Source of the DNA: Bradyrhizobium erythrophlei
GTDB lineage: Bacteria > Pseudomonadota > Alphaproteobacteria > Rhizobiales > Xanthobacteraceae
Assembly: GCA_900129675.1 (NCBI GenBank)
Contig: FSRD01000001.1
Location: 7,243,501 to 7,307,500, forward strand
Reading direction: 5' to 3'
DNA: 64,000 nt
The position numbers and the translations under genes were made by a program. The notes beneath the pieces are model-generated. The model saw only the letters and a list, made by a program, of their open reading frames with translations. It had not been told where the DNA came from and did no database searches. Shown in pieces: positions 18,521 through 27,730 of this stretch (position 1 is the first letter of the stretch; the number at the start of each line of letters is the position of its first letter).

Positions 18521-18727
18521 TCAGTGACCGGCCGGTGCCGAAAAGCCGCCATAGGCCCAGCCGGACGGCGCGGGGGCGGCACCCGAATTATTGGCGTTGC
18601 GATATTGCTCGCCGGCCACCACGCGGTTCGCCTTGTTGGCGCGGTGCCGTTCGGCCGCCAAAGTGAACTGCGACGCCGATGCGGCAAACAGCACCGAAAC
18701 GAGAGCGGTCAAAATGGTCTTGCGCAT
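18521..18727 (-). CDS. Small secreted protein, 68 aa
   Basis: The ORF is open to 18877, but ATG 18727 follows GAGGAGacaacc and starts a clear signal peptide (MRKTILTALVSVLFAASASQ). The mature part of about 45 residues is hydrophilic and ends in glycine- and proline-rich text (SGAAPAPSGWAYGGFSAPAG). It has its own terminator, so it is likely a single-gene transcript. Function unknown. Confidence 0.65.
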   Translation of the reverse strand: MRKTILTALVSVLFAASASQFTLAAERHRANKANRVVAGEQYRNANNSGAAPAPSGWAYGGFSAPAGH

Positions 18728-18925
18728 GGTTGTCTCCTCGAATTGCACGCTGTTTTCGCGAAGCGGGGACACTTCGTTGCTTGCGTGCCGAGGATCTAGC
18801 GCCGGACGAGGCTGCGGATAATCCTTACGATTGCCGAAGGACCATCCATCAGGGGTGGATAATCCGGCCCCTTGCACGGAATCGAATGCGGACCCGCGCG
18901 TCCGCTCAATACTTCCGGTCCGGTC

Positions 18926-19636
18926 TCAATACTTCCGGTAAAGCCCGATCAGCTTGCCCTGAATCCTGACCCGGTTCGGCGGCAGGATGCGGACTTCGTA
19001 GGAGGTATTGGCGGGCTCGAGCGCGATCGAGGCCCCGCGGCGGCGGAAGCGTTTCAGCGTGGCTTCCTCCTCGTCGATCAGCGCCACCACGATATCGCCG
19101 GTGTCGGCGGTGTCGTTGCGCTGGATCAGCGCCATGTCGCCGTCGAGAATGCCGGCGTCGACCATGGAATCGCCGCGCACTTCAAGCGCATAGTGCTCGC
19201 CGGAACCGAGCATGTCCGGCGGCACGCTGATGGTGTGGCTGCGGGTCTGCAGCGCCTCGATCGGCGTACCGGCGGCGATCCGGCCCATCACGGGTACGGC
19301 GACCGGGCGGTTGCCGTCGTCCTCGGAAGCACCGGCGCCGGTACTGCGGACCTTGCCCAGCGTGCCTTCGATGACGCTCGGGGTGAAGCCGCGACGGCCA
19401 TTGCCATTACCGCCGCCCGACAGCTCGGGCAGCTTGATGACCTCGATGGCGCGGGCGCGATTCGGCAGCCGGCGGATGAAGCCGCGTTCTTCCAGCGCGG
19501 TGATGAGTCGGTGGATACCGGATTTCGAGCGCAGGTCGAGCGCATCCTTCATCTCGTCGAAGGAGGGCGGCACGCCGGCCTCTTTCAGCCTTTCGTTGAT
19601 GAAACGCAGAAGTTCATACTGTTTGCGCGTAAGCAT
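18926..19636 (-). CDS. lexA: LexA repressor of the SOS response
   Basis: A 236-residue protein. The N-terminal winged helix starts MLTRKQYELLRFINERL; the C-terminal S24 peptidase domain has the self-cleavage Ala122-Gly123 in GRIAAGTPIE, Ser157 in VRGDSMVDAG and Lys195 in ATLKRF. It represses DNA-damage genes and cleaves itself on RecA filaments. The linker is long, as in other alphaproteobacterial LexA. The ATG at 19636 follows CCGGGGGAATGCTCGAG. An SOS box lies 120 bp upstream, consistent with autoregulation. Confidence 0.95.
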   Translation of the reverse strand: MLTRKQYELLRFINERLKEAGVPPSFDEMKDALDLRSKSGIHRLITALEERGFIRRLPNRARAIEVIKLPELSGGGNGNGRRGFTPSVIEGTLGKVRSTGAGASEDDGNRPVAVPVMGRIAAGTPIEALQTRSHTISVPPDMLGSGEHYALEVRGDSMVDAGILDGDMALIQRNDTADTGDIVVALIDEEEATLKRFRRRGASIALEPANTSYEVRILPPNRVRIQGKLIGLYRKY

Positions 19637-19755
19637 CTCGAGCATTCCCCCGGTTGGTCGCGTCGTTCGATTCCCTGAGATCGGCAGCCTGGAAGTCCGA
19701 AACTCCCATTCCCCAAACACAAGGCCTCGAAACAAATCATGAACGGACACTATAT

Positions 19756-19770
19756 GTTCGATACATGTTC
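19756..19770 (-). promoter_or_regulatory. LexA (SOS) box
   Basis: GTTCGATACATGTTC is an exact GTTC-N7-GTTC direct repeat, the alphaproteobacterial LexA operator (GAAC-N7-GAAC on the lexA strand). It lies 120 bp upstream of the lexA ATG and downstream of moeA, so it most likely serves lexA. Confidence 0.75.
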
Positions 19771-19831
19771 CGCAACCACTTAATTTCCGGTGAACGCGAC
19801 CCGGTTTTGCCGGAAGCCGCCGCCCGACGTT

Positions 19832-21064
19832 TCACTCCGGCAAACGCAGGAGCTCGCACGGCGCGCCGGCACCGGCTGCGGGTGCAAACGGCGGACGTAT
19901 CACAAGTGCCCTTGCCGCAGCGAGATTCCCGAGCAGCGAACTGTCCTGATGGGTGACCGGGGTTGCGATCAGCGCGCCGTCCTCGCGCTCCTCGAGGCGG
20001 GCGCGCAAGTAATCCTCGCGCTGGTCGTTGGCGGCGAGATCGCGGCCGAGCAGCGCCGTCTCTCTGACGTGATGGACGCTGGCGCGGCCCGACAGCGCGC
20101 GAATCAACGGCGCCAGAAACAGGAAGCCGCAGACATAGGAGGAGACGGGATTGCCGGGCAGGCCGATCACCCGCATTGAGCCCAGCCGGCCATGCATCAT
20201 CGGTTTGCCCGGCCGCATCGCGATCCGCCAGAACGCCATGGTGACGCCCTCCGCCTCCAGCGATTGCTTGACGAGGTCGTGGTCGCCGACCGAGGCGCCG
20301 CCGGTGGTGATCAGGATGTCCGCGCCGGAAGCGCGGGCGCGCCGGATGCCCTCGGCGGTTTCAGCCACGGTGTCGGCGGCGATGCCGAGGTCGATGGTTT
20401 CGGCGCCTTCGGCCCGCGCCAGCGCCCGCAGCGCAAAACCGTTGGAATAGACGATCTGGCCGGGCCCGGGGATGGTGCCCGGCATCACCAGTTCGTCGCC
20501 GGTGGCAAGGATCGCGACCTTCGGGCGGCGGCGGACGGCGAGTTCCGGATAGTTCATGCCGGCCGCGAGCGAGAGGTCGCGGTCGGTGAGACGGCTTCCC
20601 CCGGCAAGCAGCACGTCGCCCTCGCGGAAATCGACGCCGGCGGGGCGGATGTGCCGGCCGGTTTTCGCAGCTTCCGTGATGGTGATGTGGTCGCCGTCGA
20701 TCGCCGAATCTTCCCGAAGCGTGTCTTCCTGTATGATGACGGCATCGGCGCCGTCGGGGATCACGCCGCCGGTGAAAATCCGCACCGCCTCGTTGGCGCC
20801 GACCTTTTTCTCAAACGGGCGGCCGGCCGCGACCTCGCCGATCACCTTGAGCCGTGCGGTGAGATCGCCGGCGTCGGCCGCGCGCACGGCATAGCCGTCC
20901 ATCGCCGACATCGCCTGCGGCGGCTGGGTGCGCCGCGCGGCAACGTCGCGTGCAAGCACGCGATGCCAGGCGGCATCGAGCCCGACCATTTCTTCGGGCA
21001 ATGGTTCGGCGCCCGCCAGGATCGCGTTGAGAGCATCGGCAACCGGCATCAATGCCACGGGCAA
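19832..21064 (-). CDS. moeA: Molybdopterin molybdenumtransferase
   Basis: A 410-residue MoeA, which inserts molybdate into adenylylated molybdopterin. Conserved blocks are MSAMDGYAVRAAD, ILATGDELVMPG, ITTGGASVGDHDLV and MRPGKPMMHGRL. Length is normal. It starts 5 bp downstream of the phosphatase-like gene and should share its transcript. In relatives I recall moeA directly after moaC; here about 23 kb separates them. Confidence 0.95.
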   Translation of the reverse strand: MPVALMPVADALNAILAGAEPLPEEMVGLDAAWHRVLARDVAARRTQPPQAMSAMDGYAVRAADAGDLTARLKVIGEVAAGRPFEKKVGANEAVRIFTGGVIPDGADAVIIQEDTLREDSAIDGDHITITEAAKTGRHIRPAGVDFREGDVLLAGGSRLTDRDLSLAAGMNYPELAVRRRPKVAILATGDELVMPGTIPGPGQIVYSNGFALRALARAEGAETIDLGIAADTVAETAEGIRRARASGADILITTGGASVGDHDLVKQSLEAEGVTMAFWRIAMRPGKPMMHGRLGSMRVIGLPGNPVSSYVCGFLFLAPLIRALSGRASVHHVRETALLGRDLAANDQREDYLRARLEEREDGALIATPVTHQDSSLLGNLAAARALVIRPPFAPAAGAGAPCELLRLPE

Positions 21065-21069
21065 AACTC

Positions 21070-21696
21070 CTAAATTCCGAGTGCGGCGAGGGTTTCCGCA
21101 ACGTCGTCCGGCGAAGTCACGTGAACCGCAACCAGGCCGCGCGCCCGGGCGCCTTCGACATTGGCGGGGACGTCGTCGAAGAACACGATGCGTTCGGCGG
21201 GCACGCCGATCGCTCTCACCACGTGATCATAGGCTGCCGCGTCGGGCTTTCGAAGCCCGATAGTCGATGACAAAAACACTTCGCGAAAATGGCCGAGCAC
21301 GTCGGCATAGGCTTCCGAGAAATGCTCGACGTGCGGCCGGTTGGTGTTGGAGAAGGCGTAAAGCGGCAGGCGCGCCGCCGCGCGCTTCAAAAGCGTTGCG
21401 ATGCCCGGCATTTCGCCGGCGAAGATCGCGTTCCAGCCCTCCAGGAACTGGGCATCCGAAATGCCGATGCCGAGCGCGTCGCGCAAGCTTTGAAAGTAGG
21501 CCGCGTCGTCGATCTTGCCGACCTCGTGATCCCGGTAGGATTCTTCGCGGACGAATCGCGCGGCAAGATCACCCGGCGCACGGCCAGCATGGCCGGCCCA
21601 GCAGGCCAGCGCCTTGCCGAAATCGATATCGAGCACCACGCGGCCGAGATCGAACAGCAGCGCGTCGGCGGAGTTGGGGGCGAGGCTTGAGGTCAT
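21070..21696 (-). CDS. HAD-IA phosphatase, YihX-like
   Basis: A 208-residue haloacid dehalogenase-type hydrolase. Motif I is LLFDLGRVVLDIDF (nucleophilic Asp in FDLG), motif II is AFSNTNRPH, motif III Lys is in GLRKPDAAAYDH and motif IV is VFFDDVPANVEGA. The pattern follows E. coli YihX, a sugar-phosphate phosphatase, more closely than the classical DxDG phosphatases. Substrate is not certain. The stop is 5 bp before moeA. Confidence 0.88.
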   Translation of the reverse strand: MTSSLAPNSADALLFDLGRVVLDIDFGKALACWAGHAGRAPGDLAARFVREESYRDHEVGKIDDAAYFQSLRDALGIGISDAQFLEGWNAIFAGEMPGIATLLKRAAARLPLYAFSNTNRPHVEHFSEAYADVLGHFREVFLSSTIGLRKPDAAAYDHVVRAIGVPAERIVFFDDVPANVEGARARGLVAVHVTSPDDVAETLAALGI

Positions 21697-21864
21697 CCGG
21701 GTCGTTTACAAAACCGGATCAATTCGGGCAATGGCTGGACGGTATCGGCCGCAGCCTCATCCTGGCCGTTCCATAATTTCGGCTATCCAGTGCTGCACGT
21801 GAACTTGCCGCGCGCTATGCTATGCTCTCGTGGAGAGCCTGCGCACGTCGAGGGAGCAATACGC

Positions 21865-22152
21865 ATGAAAATCTTGGGCGCCGTCGCCGTTATCGCGTTG
21901 CTGGCCGGGCCGGCCTATGCCCAGTCGCAGTCGGTTCCCAGATATGGCGACGTCGACAAGGGCAAGTCGCCGCAGGAGATCGAGGCCGACAAGGAGGCTG
22001 AGAAAGCCTACAAGAGGTCGCTAAGCAATATTCCGGAACAGAAAAGCGCGGACCCCTGGGGTGCCGTGCGCAGTGACAACGCGCCGAAGGCCCCGGCCAA
22101 GACTGCCCACGTCAAGCCGAAGGCCAAGACCGACAGCGCCGCGAAGCAATAA
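21865..22152 (+). CDS. Secreted Lys-rich small protein, 95 aa
   Basis: Starts at ATG 21865 after GAGGGAGC. Signal peptide MKILGAVAVIALLAGPAYAQ, then a charged and flexible mature part (KGKSPQEIEADKEAEKAYK, ADPWGAVRSDNAPKAPAKT) with a Lys/Ala/Pro tail. Probably periplasmic and unstructured. It lies 67 bp before the Old Yellow Enzyme gene. No function recognised. Confidence 0.65.
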   Translation: MKILGAVAVIALLAGPAYAQSQSVPRYGDVDKGKSPQEIEADKEAEKAYKRSLSNIPEQKSADPWGAVRSDNAPKAPAKTAHVKPKAKTDSAAKQ

Positions 22153-22219
22153 AAATATAAAAGAACGTCTGCTGGCACCGCGCCGGGATCATGGTGTCCG
22201 GGATGCGAGGAAACAAAAC

Positions 22220-23404
22220 ATGTCGGGAACCCTGCTGTTTTCACCGATGACGATCCGCGCCGTCGAGTTGCGCAACCGGATCGTGGTGCCGCCGATGCAT
22301 CAATATTCGGCCATCAAGGGTTTTCCGACCGACTGGCATCTGATGAACGCCGGAAAATTCGCCGCCGGCGGCGCCGGGCTCGTAGTGGTCGAGTCGACCA
22401 AGGTCGAGCGGCGCGGCTGCGGCACGGTCGGCGATCTCGGCATCTGGGACGACGCCTTCGTCGAGCCGCTCGGCCGGCTCGCCAAATTCATCAAGCAGCA
22501 GAATTCGGTCGCCGGCATTCAGCTCGGCCATTCCGGCCGCAAGGCGCGCGCCACAAGGCCGTGGGAAGGCGACCGGCCGCTGCAGCGGACATCAGAGATC
22601 GAGGATTGGGACGCCTGGTCGCCGGTCGCACCGAGCGCGATCGCCCATAGCGAGCGCTGGCCGGTGCCGAAGGCGCTTGCGCGGGGCGAAGTGAAAGATT
22701 TGGTGCAGGCCTGGGGCAACGCGGCGCGGCGGGCGCATGAGGCCGGCTTCGACGTGCTGGAGCTGCACGGCGCGCATGGTTACCTCGTGCACCAGTTCCT
22801 GTCGGAACGATCCAACGTGCGCACCGACGAATATGGCGGGTCCGAACTGAACCGGATGCGCTTCATCACCGAGATTACCGAAGCCGTGCGTGTGCACTGG
22901 CCCGATCACAAGCCGCTGTTCGTCCGCCTGTCGGTGGAGGACAATGCCGGGTGGGGCCCCGAACAAAGCGCGCGGCTGGCGAAAATCCTGAAGGCAAAAG
23001 GCGTCGACGTCATCGACTGCTCGTCCGGCGGCATCACCGAAATGGCGCCGATCCTGGGCAAGGAAATCAAATACAGTTATCAAGTGCCGCTGTCGGAATA
23101 CGTCAGGCGCCACGCCGATATCATGACGATGGCGGTCGGGCTGATCATCCACGGCGATCAGGCCGAAAAAATTCTTCGCGACGAGCAGGCCGATCTGATC
23201 GCGGTCGGCCGCGAGATCCTCAACAACCCGAACTGGCCGATGGACGCGGCGCTGAAGCTCGGCGTCGAAGGCCCGTTCCGCAACGTGCCGCCGCAATTCG
23301 GCTACTGGCTGGGTACGCGGGCGAAACGCGGGTTCGGAACCCAGCCGTCGACGTGGCAGAACGGGCTGGGTGAGGACAGCGTCAAAGGGGACACCCTTCG
23401 CTAA
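22220..23404 (+). CDS. NADH:flavin oxidoreductase, Old Yellow Enzyme family
   Basis: A 394-residue FMN-dependent TIM-barrel ene-reductase. Features: LFSPMTIRAVELRNRIVVPP, HLMNAGKFAAGGAGLVVVE, GIQLGHSGRKA, the His pair region DVLELHGAHGYLVHQFLS, RSNVRTDEYGGS and the phosphate-binding end QADLIAVGREILNNPN. It resembles the YqjM-like class. It could reduce activated double bonds of a substrate brought in by the neighbouring importer. A decayed copy of its C-terminal part is at 39528-39749. ATG 22220 follows GCGAGG. Confidence 0.92.
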   Translation: MSGTLLFSPMTIRAVELRNRIVVPPMHQYSAIKGFPTDWHLMNAGKFAAGGAGLVVVESTKVERRGCGTVGDLGIWDDAFVEPLGRLAKFIKQQNSVAGIQLGHSGRKARATRPWEGDRPLQRTSEIEDWDAWSPVAPSAIAHSERWPVPKALARGEVKDLVQAWGNAARRAHEAGFDVLELHGAHGYLVHQFLSERSNVRTDEYGGSELNRMRFITEITEAVRVHWPDHKPLFVRLSVEDNAGWGPEQSARLAKILKAKGVDVIDCSSGGITEMAPILGKEIKYSYQVPLSEYVRRHADIMTMAVGLIIHGDQAEKILRDEQADLIAVGREILNNPNWPMDAALKLGVEGPFRNVPPQFGYWLGTRAKRGFGTQPSTWQNGLGEDSVKGDTLR

Positions 23405-23428
23405 AACAAGAAACATCGGAGGAAACCC

Positions 23429-24262
23429 GTGCCGAAATTGCTGAGCGAACACGACGTCGCTGATTATCGCGACCGCGGCTATCACTTCCCGGTCGATGCG
23501 CTCAGCGCCGGCGAAGTCGCCGATTTCCGCCGCAAGCTCGAGGACTATGAAGCCGCCAGCGGCGGCCCGATCAAGGCAGAGATGCGCCATCGCAGCCACG
23601 TGCTCTTCACCTGGATCGACGAGATGATCCGGCACCCCAAAATCCTCGATGCGATCGAGGATTTGCTCGGGCCTGACATCCTGTGCTGGAATACCAGCTT
23701 CTTCATCAAGGAAGCGCATGATCCGGGCTTCGTGTCCTGGCATCAGGATGCCACTTATTGGGGTCTCAGCTCATCCGATGTCGCGACCGCCTGGATCGCG
23801 ATGTCGCCAGCCAACAAGATTTCCGGCTGCATGAAGTTCATCGCCGGCACCCACACGCAGCAAGTCCGGCACGAGGATACGTTCGACCAGAATAATCTGC
23901 TGACCCGGGGGCAGGAGATCGCGGTCGATGTCGATGAGGCCAAGGCTGTCTATGTGGAGCTGAAGCCCGGCCAGGCATCGCTTCATCATGTGTTGCTGTT
24001 TCACGGATCGGAGCCGAACCGCTCCGACGACCGGCGCATTGGTCTTGCCGTCCGCTACATCCCGACCCATTTGAAGCAGGCGGTGGGCGCGCGGGATTGG
24101 GCGACGCTGGTGCGCGGCAAGGATCGTTACGGCCACTTCCTGCCGGCGCATGTGCCAAAGCGCGACCTCGAACCCGAGGCGCTGGCGTTTCACAAGGAAG
24201 TTTCGGAAGAGCAGGTCCGCGTGCTTTATCGCGGCACCGGCAAGACCGCCTACCGCGCGTGA
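23429..24262 (+). CDS. Phytanoyl-CoA dioxygenase (PhyH) family oxygenase
   Basis: A 277-residue Fe(II)/2-oxoglutarate-dependent oxygenase. The metal ligands are in SWHQDATYWGL (H-x-D) and the distal His in LHHVLLFHGSEPNRSDD, followed by the Arg of RRIGLAVRYIP that would hold 2-oxoglutarate. N-terminal DVADYRDRGYHFPVDALS is family-typical. It starts 24 bp after the oxidoreductase gene, so the two are surely one operon. Substrate unknown; related enzymes hydroxylate acyl chains or small organic molecules. Confidence 0.88.
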   Translation: MPKLLSEHDVADYRDRGYHFPVDALSAGEVADFRRKLEDYEAASGGPIKAEMRHRSHVLFTWIDEMIRHPKILDAIEDLLGPDILCWNTSFFIKEAHDPGFVSWHQDATYWGLSSSDVATAWIAMSPANKISGCMKFIAGTHTQQVRHEDTFDQNNLLTRGQEIAVDVDEAKAVYVELKPGQASLHHVLLFHGSEPNRSDDRRIGLAVRYIPTHLKQAVGARDWATLVRGKDRYGHFLPAHVPKRDLEPEALAFHKEVSEEQVRVLYRGTGKTAYRA

Positions 24263-24263
24263 G

Positions 24264-24337
24264 CCATAGGCGAGCGGAAGCGACGCCGTCCTTCGGACGG
24301 CCATGGGCGAGCGGAAGCGACGCCGTCCTTCGGACGG
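24264..24337. repeat. Tandem repeat, two 37-bp units with hairpins
   Basis: Unit CCATrGGCGAGCGGAAGCGA... at 24264-24300 and 24301-24337, identical except for one base. Each holds the perfect hairpin CCGTCC-TTC-GGACGG. It begins one base after the PhyH stop and ends 34 bp before the convergent livF stop, so it may serve as a bidirectional terminator. Confidence 0.8.
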
Positions 24338-24370
24338 CCATGCCGTGACGGAAGCGGAACGACCTTACGA

Positions 24371-25093
24371 TTAACTCAGCGTCCATTCCTCGGCGCTGGC
24401 GCCGGCCAGCGCGCGGACGCGGGCTTCGTCGGCGGCGAGTTCGTGCGCGGTTCCTGAATAGACCACGATGCCGTCGTCCAGCACATAGGCGTCGTCGGCG
24501 ATTTCCAGACTCATGCGCGCGTTCTGTTCGACCAGCAGAACCGAAATACCCTCGGCCTTCATCTGCTGGACGATGCGAAACACCTCGCGCACGATCAGCG
24601 GCGCCAGGCCTTGCGAGGGCTCATCGAGAATGAGCAGGCGGGGATTGAGCAGCAGCGCGCGCGCGATCGACAGCATCTCCTGTTCGCCGCCGGAAAGCTG
24701 GCGGCCGCGATTGAGCTTGCGCTCCTTGAGGCGGGGGAACAGCTGGTAGATGCGCTCGACGGTCCACGGGCCGCCGCGCTCGAGCGGGACTTTAAGATTT
24801 TCCTCGACACTGAGATTGGCGAAGATGCGCCGGCCCTCGGGCACATAGCCGACGCCGCCAGCTGCGATCCGGAACGTCGGCCAGCGCGTGGTTTCCTGCC
24901 CGAAGACGCTAACCTTGCCCTCGCGCGGCGGCGTCAGGCCCATCAGGCTGCGCAGCGTCGTGGTTTTGCCGGCGCCGTTGCGGCCGAGCAGGGCGGTGAT
25001 CTTGCCCTCGGCCACCTCAAGGCTGACGCCATGCAGGATGTGGCTCTTGCCGTAATAAGTGTGCAGGCCTTCGGCGATCAATGCGGCGGTCAT
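24371..25093 (-). CDS. livF: Branched-chain-type ABC importer, ATPase LivF
   Basis: A 240-residue ABC ATPase. Walker A GRNGAGKTT, signature LSGGEQEMLS, Walker B RLLILDEPSQGLAP and switch His region LLVEQNARMS. The text after Walker B (GLAPLIVREVF) is typical of LivF. It energises uptake of amino acids or other small carboxylates together with LivG, LivM and LivH. Its ATG overlaps the livG stop by 4 bp, showing translational coupling. Confidence 0.94.
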   Translation of the reverse strand: MTAALIAEGLHTYYGKSHILHGVSLEVAEGKITALLGRNGAGKTTTLRSLMGLTPPREGKVSVFGQETTRWPTFRIAAGGVGYVPEGRRIFANLSVEENLKVPLERGGPWTVERIYQLFPRLKERKLNRGRQLSGGEQEMLSIARALLLNPRLLILDEPSQGLAPLIVREVFRIVQQMKAEGISVLLVEQNARMSLEIADDAYVLDDGIVVYSGTAHELAADEARVRALAGASAEEWTLS

Positions 25094-25839
25094 GCGGCGG
25101 TGCCCAGATAAGCGGCCTGAACGGTTTCGTTGGCGGCGATCTCCTGCGGCGTGCCTTGCGCCAGCATCCTGCCCTGATCGAGCACGCAGATGCGGTCGGC
25201 GAGATGGAACACCACGCGCATGTCGTGTTCGATCAGCACGATGGTGTAGTTGCTCTCACGGTGCAGGCGCCGGATCAATTGCGTGATCTGAAACGTTTCC
25301 TGGTCGCCCATGCCGGCGGTCGGCTCGTCGAGCAGCAGCAAATGCGGCTTCAGTGCCAGCGCCATCGCGATCTCGGCGGCGCGCTGGTCGCCATGGGCGA
25401 GTTCGCCGACCAGCCGGCCGGTCTTGGTTTCCAGCGACACCAGCTTGAGCGTCTCCTCGACGCGGGCTTGGACTTGCGCCTGTTCGGCGCGGTTGATCCA
25501 CGGCCGCAACCGGTATCCGCTGGCGACCTCAGTGGCGATGCGGACGTTTTCGAACACGGTGAGTTCGGGAAAGATCTCGGTGACCTGGAAGGTGCGCGCC
25601 ATGCCGCGGGTGACGCGCTCATGCGTGGACAGTTTTGTGATGTCCTGGCCGTCGAAGCGGATCGAGCCGGAGGTCGGTGGAAAAAATCCGGAGATCAGGT
25701 TGAAGAAGGTGGTCTTGCCGGCGCCGTTCGGGCCGATGATGGCGCACATCTCGCCCTTGGCCACGTTCAGCGAGACATCGCGCACCGCCACGAGATTGCC
25801 GAAGCGTTTCGTGACGTTGTTGATTTCGAGTACGTTCAT
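25090..25839 (-). CDS. livG: Branched-chain-type ABC importer, ATPase LivG
   Basis: A 249-residue ABC ATPase of the LivG type. Walker A GPNGAGKTTFFNLISGFF, the long LivG helix region GMARTFQVTEIFPELTVFENV, a modified signature LAHGDQRAAEIAMAL in place of LSGGQ, and Walker B LLLLDEPTAGM. The degenerate signature is normal for LivG. Overlaps livM by 4 bp upstream and livF by 4 bp downstream. Confidence 0.94.
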   Translation of the reverse strand: MNVLEINNVTKRFGNLVAVRDVSLNVAKGEMCAIIGPNGAGKTTFFNLISGFFPPTSGSIRFDGQDITKLSTHERVTRGMARTFQVTEIFPELTVFENVRIATEVASGYRLRPWINRAEQAQVQARVEETLKLVSLETKTGRLVGELAHGDQRAAEIAMALALKPHLLLLDEPTAGMGDQETFQITQLIRRLHRESNYTIVLIEHDMRVVFHLADRICVLDQGRMLAQGTPQEIAANETVQAAYLGTAA

Positions 25840-26789
25840 GCCTTGCTCCGCTGCAGGAAGCCGAGCAGGCCGCGCGGGAAGAACAACACCACCAGCACAA
25901 ACAGAAGGCCGACGAACGACATCCAGTTGACGGTGACGCTGGACAGGTAATCCTGCAGCACCACGAACACGGTGGCGCCGAGCAGCGGTCCCCAGAAGCT
26001 GCGCATGCCGCCCATCACGGCCATCATGACGAAATCGCCTGACTGGCTGTAATGCAGCCCCTTCGGATCGGCGAAATTATTGACCAGCGCATAGAGCGCG
26101 CCGGCCAATCCCATGAAGAAGCAGGACAGGGTGAACGCGATCCAGATGTGGCGCTCCACCGGGATACCCAGAAAACGCGAGCGCCGCTCGTTCTCGCGGA
26201 TCGCGATCATGGTGCGGCCGAACGGCGAGCGCAGGATAAATCCCATCGCGCCGACGGCAAGCGCGAAACAGAACAGCACGAAGAAGTAGAAGTAGTTGGC
26301 GCTGGAGAGGATGTCGATCTTGAACAGGCCAAGGTCGAGCGGCTGGCGGGAGAAGCCGCGCAGGCCGTCATCACCGCCGGTCAGCGAACTCCACTGAAAA
26401 GCGATGTAGTAGAATACCTGGCCGAAGGCGATGGTCACCATGGCAAAGTAGACGCCGCGCCGCCGCACGATCAGTGTGCCCAGGAGGCCGCCGCAGACAC
26501 CGCCCAGCAGCATCCCGAGCAGCAGCGCCAGCGGCGTGCTGGCCGCGAGAAATTTCAGCGTCAGCCCTGCGCCGTAGGCGCCGAGACCAAAATAGGCGGC
26601 GTGGCCGAATGACAGCACGCCGGTAAATCCCAGCAGGAAATTCAGCGACATGGCCGCCAGCCCCAGCACCAGGACGCGGGTGGCGAGCGCGGTGTAACCG
26701 CCGAGCGGCACCATCCAGTAGGGGGCGAAGATCAGGGCGGCCCAGATCGCCGCGAGGACGATCAGCTTGCGGGTCTGCTCGGTGGTCAA
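25836..26789 (-). CDS. livM: Branched-chain-type ABC importer, permease LivM
   Basis: A 317-residue permease with about eight to ten hydrophobic segments. Family blocks include AAMSLNFLLGFTGVLSFGHA, MVTIAFGQVFYYIAF and the EAA-like loop SPFGRTMIAIRENERRSRFL. Forms the inner-membrane channel with LivH. The start overlaps the livH stop by 4 bp. Confidence 0.93.
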   Translation of the reverse strand: MTTEQTRKLIVLAAIWAALIFAPYWMVPLGGYTALATRVLVLGLAAMSLNFLLGFTGVLSFGHAAYFGLGAYGAGLTLKFLAASTPLALLLGMLLGGVCGGLLGTLIVRRRGVYFAMVTIAFGQVFYYIAFQWSSLTGGDDGLRGFSRQPLDLGLFKIDILSSANYFYFFVLFCFALAVGAMGFILRSPFGRTMIAIRENERRSRFLGIPVERHIWIAFTLSCFFMGLAGALYALVNNFADPKGLHYSQSGDFVMMAVMGGMRSFWGPLLGATVFVVLQDYLSSVTVNWMSFVGLLFVLVVLFFPRGLLGFLQRSKA

Positions 26790-27676
26790 GACATCATTCC
26801 TTCTTCGCCCAAGAGTCCGCGCGGGCGCATCAGGAGGACCACCGCCATCATGACATAGATGACCGCCTCGCTGGCGGCGGGAAGGAACACCGCGGTCAGT
26901 CCCGAGGCCACCCCGATCAAGAGGCCGCCGAGCAGGGTTCCCGGCAGGCTGCCGATGCCGCCGACGATAATGGCGATGAAACTCGGCATCAAAAGGCCGG
27001 TCCCCATGGTTGGTTCAAGCCCCAATTGCCCGGCCGCGAGAACGCCGCTGAGACCGGCGAGGAAAATGCCGACCGCGAAATTGAGCGAGCGCAGCAGTTG
27101 CACGTTGATTCCGAGGGCGGCGACGGTTTCGAGATCGAGCGTGCCGGCGCGGATGCGGATGCCCAGCCGCGTATAGCGCAGCAGCACGAACAACAGCGCG
27201 ACCGCGATCATCACCACGGCGACCATGAACAGGCGGTAGCCGGTGATGAAAAAGAAATCATTGCTCAGCGGTTGCGCCAGGAACGGCGGAATGGTGACGG
27301 GCTTGCCCTGCGGCCCGAAGATGAAGCGGGTGCCGTCCTCGATGATGAAGGCCAACCCAAACGTGAGCAGCAGGCTGTACAGGGGATCACGCCCGTATAG
27401 CGGCCGGATCAGCACGCGTTCGACCACGAGCCCGATCACGGCGGTCAAAGGCGGCGCGATCAGGAGTGCGCCCCAGAAGCCGATATAGGGCGTGATCGCA
27501 TAGGCGATGTAGCCGCCGATGACGAGAAATCCGCCATGGGCGAAATTGATCGTGTTGCTGAGGTTGAGAATGAGCGACAGGCCAAGCGCCATCAGCACGT
27601 AGAACGCGCCGACGATGAGCCCGTTGGTGATGTTGAACAGCAGAAGCAGGGTCATCGGGCACCGGATAATGGACAT
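26786..27676 (-). CDS. livH: Branched-chain-type ABC importer, permease LivH
   Basis: A 296-residue permease with the LivH hallmarks GAFYVLMALGLSLILNLSNT, INFAHGGFLVIGGYIAY and SFIAIIVGGIGSLPGTLLGG. The ATG at 27676 gives a short N-terminal extension (MSIIRCP); an internal ATG at 27655 opens MTLLLLFNITNGL and may be the true start. First permease gene of the livHMGF run, 54 bp after the nearer substrate-binding protein gene. Confidence 0.92.
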   Translation of the reverse strand: MSIIRCPMTLLLLFNITNGLIVGAFYVLMALGLSLILNLSNTINFAHGGFLVIGGYIAYAITPYIGFWGALLIAPPLTAVIGLVVERVLIRPLYGRDPLYSLLLTFGLAFIIEDGTRFIFGPQGKPVTIPPFLAQPLSNDFFFITGYRLFMVAVVMIAVALLFVLLRYTRLGIRIRAGTLDLETVAALGINVQLLRSLNFAVGIFLAGLSGVLAAGQLGLEPTMGTGLLMPSFIAIIVGGIGSLPGTLLGGLLIGVASGLTAVFLPAASEAVIYVMMAVVLLMRPRGLLGEEGMMS

Positions 27677-27730
27677 GGAATTGATCCGGGAGAAATCGCT
27701 CCCGGGATCGCTGGCATCGCGGGCTTCATG

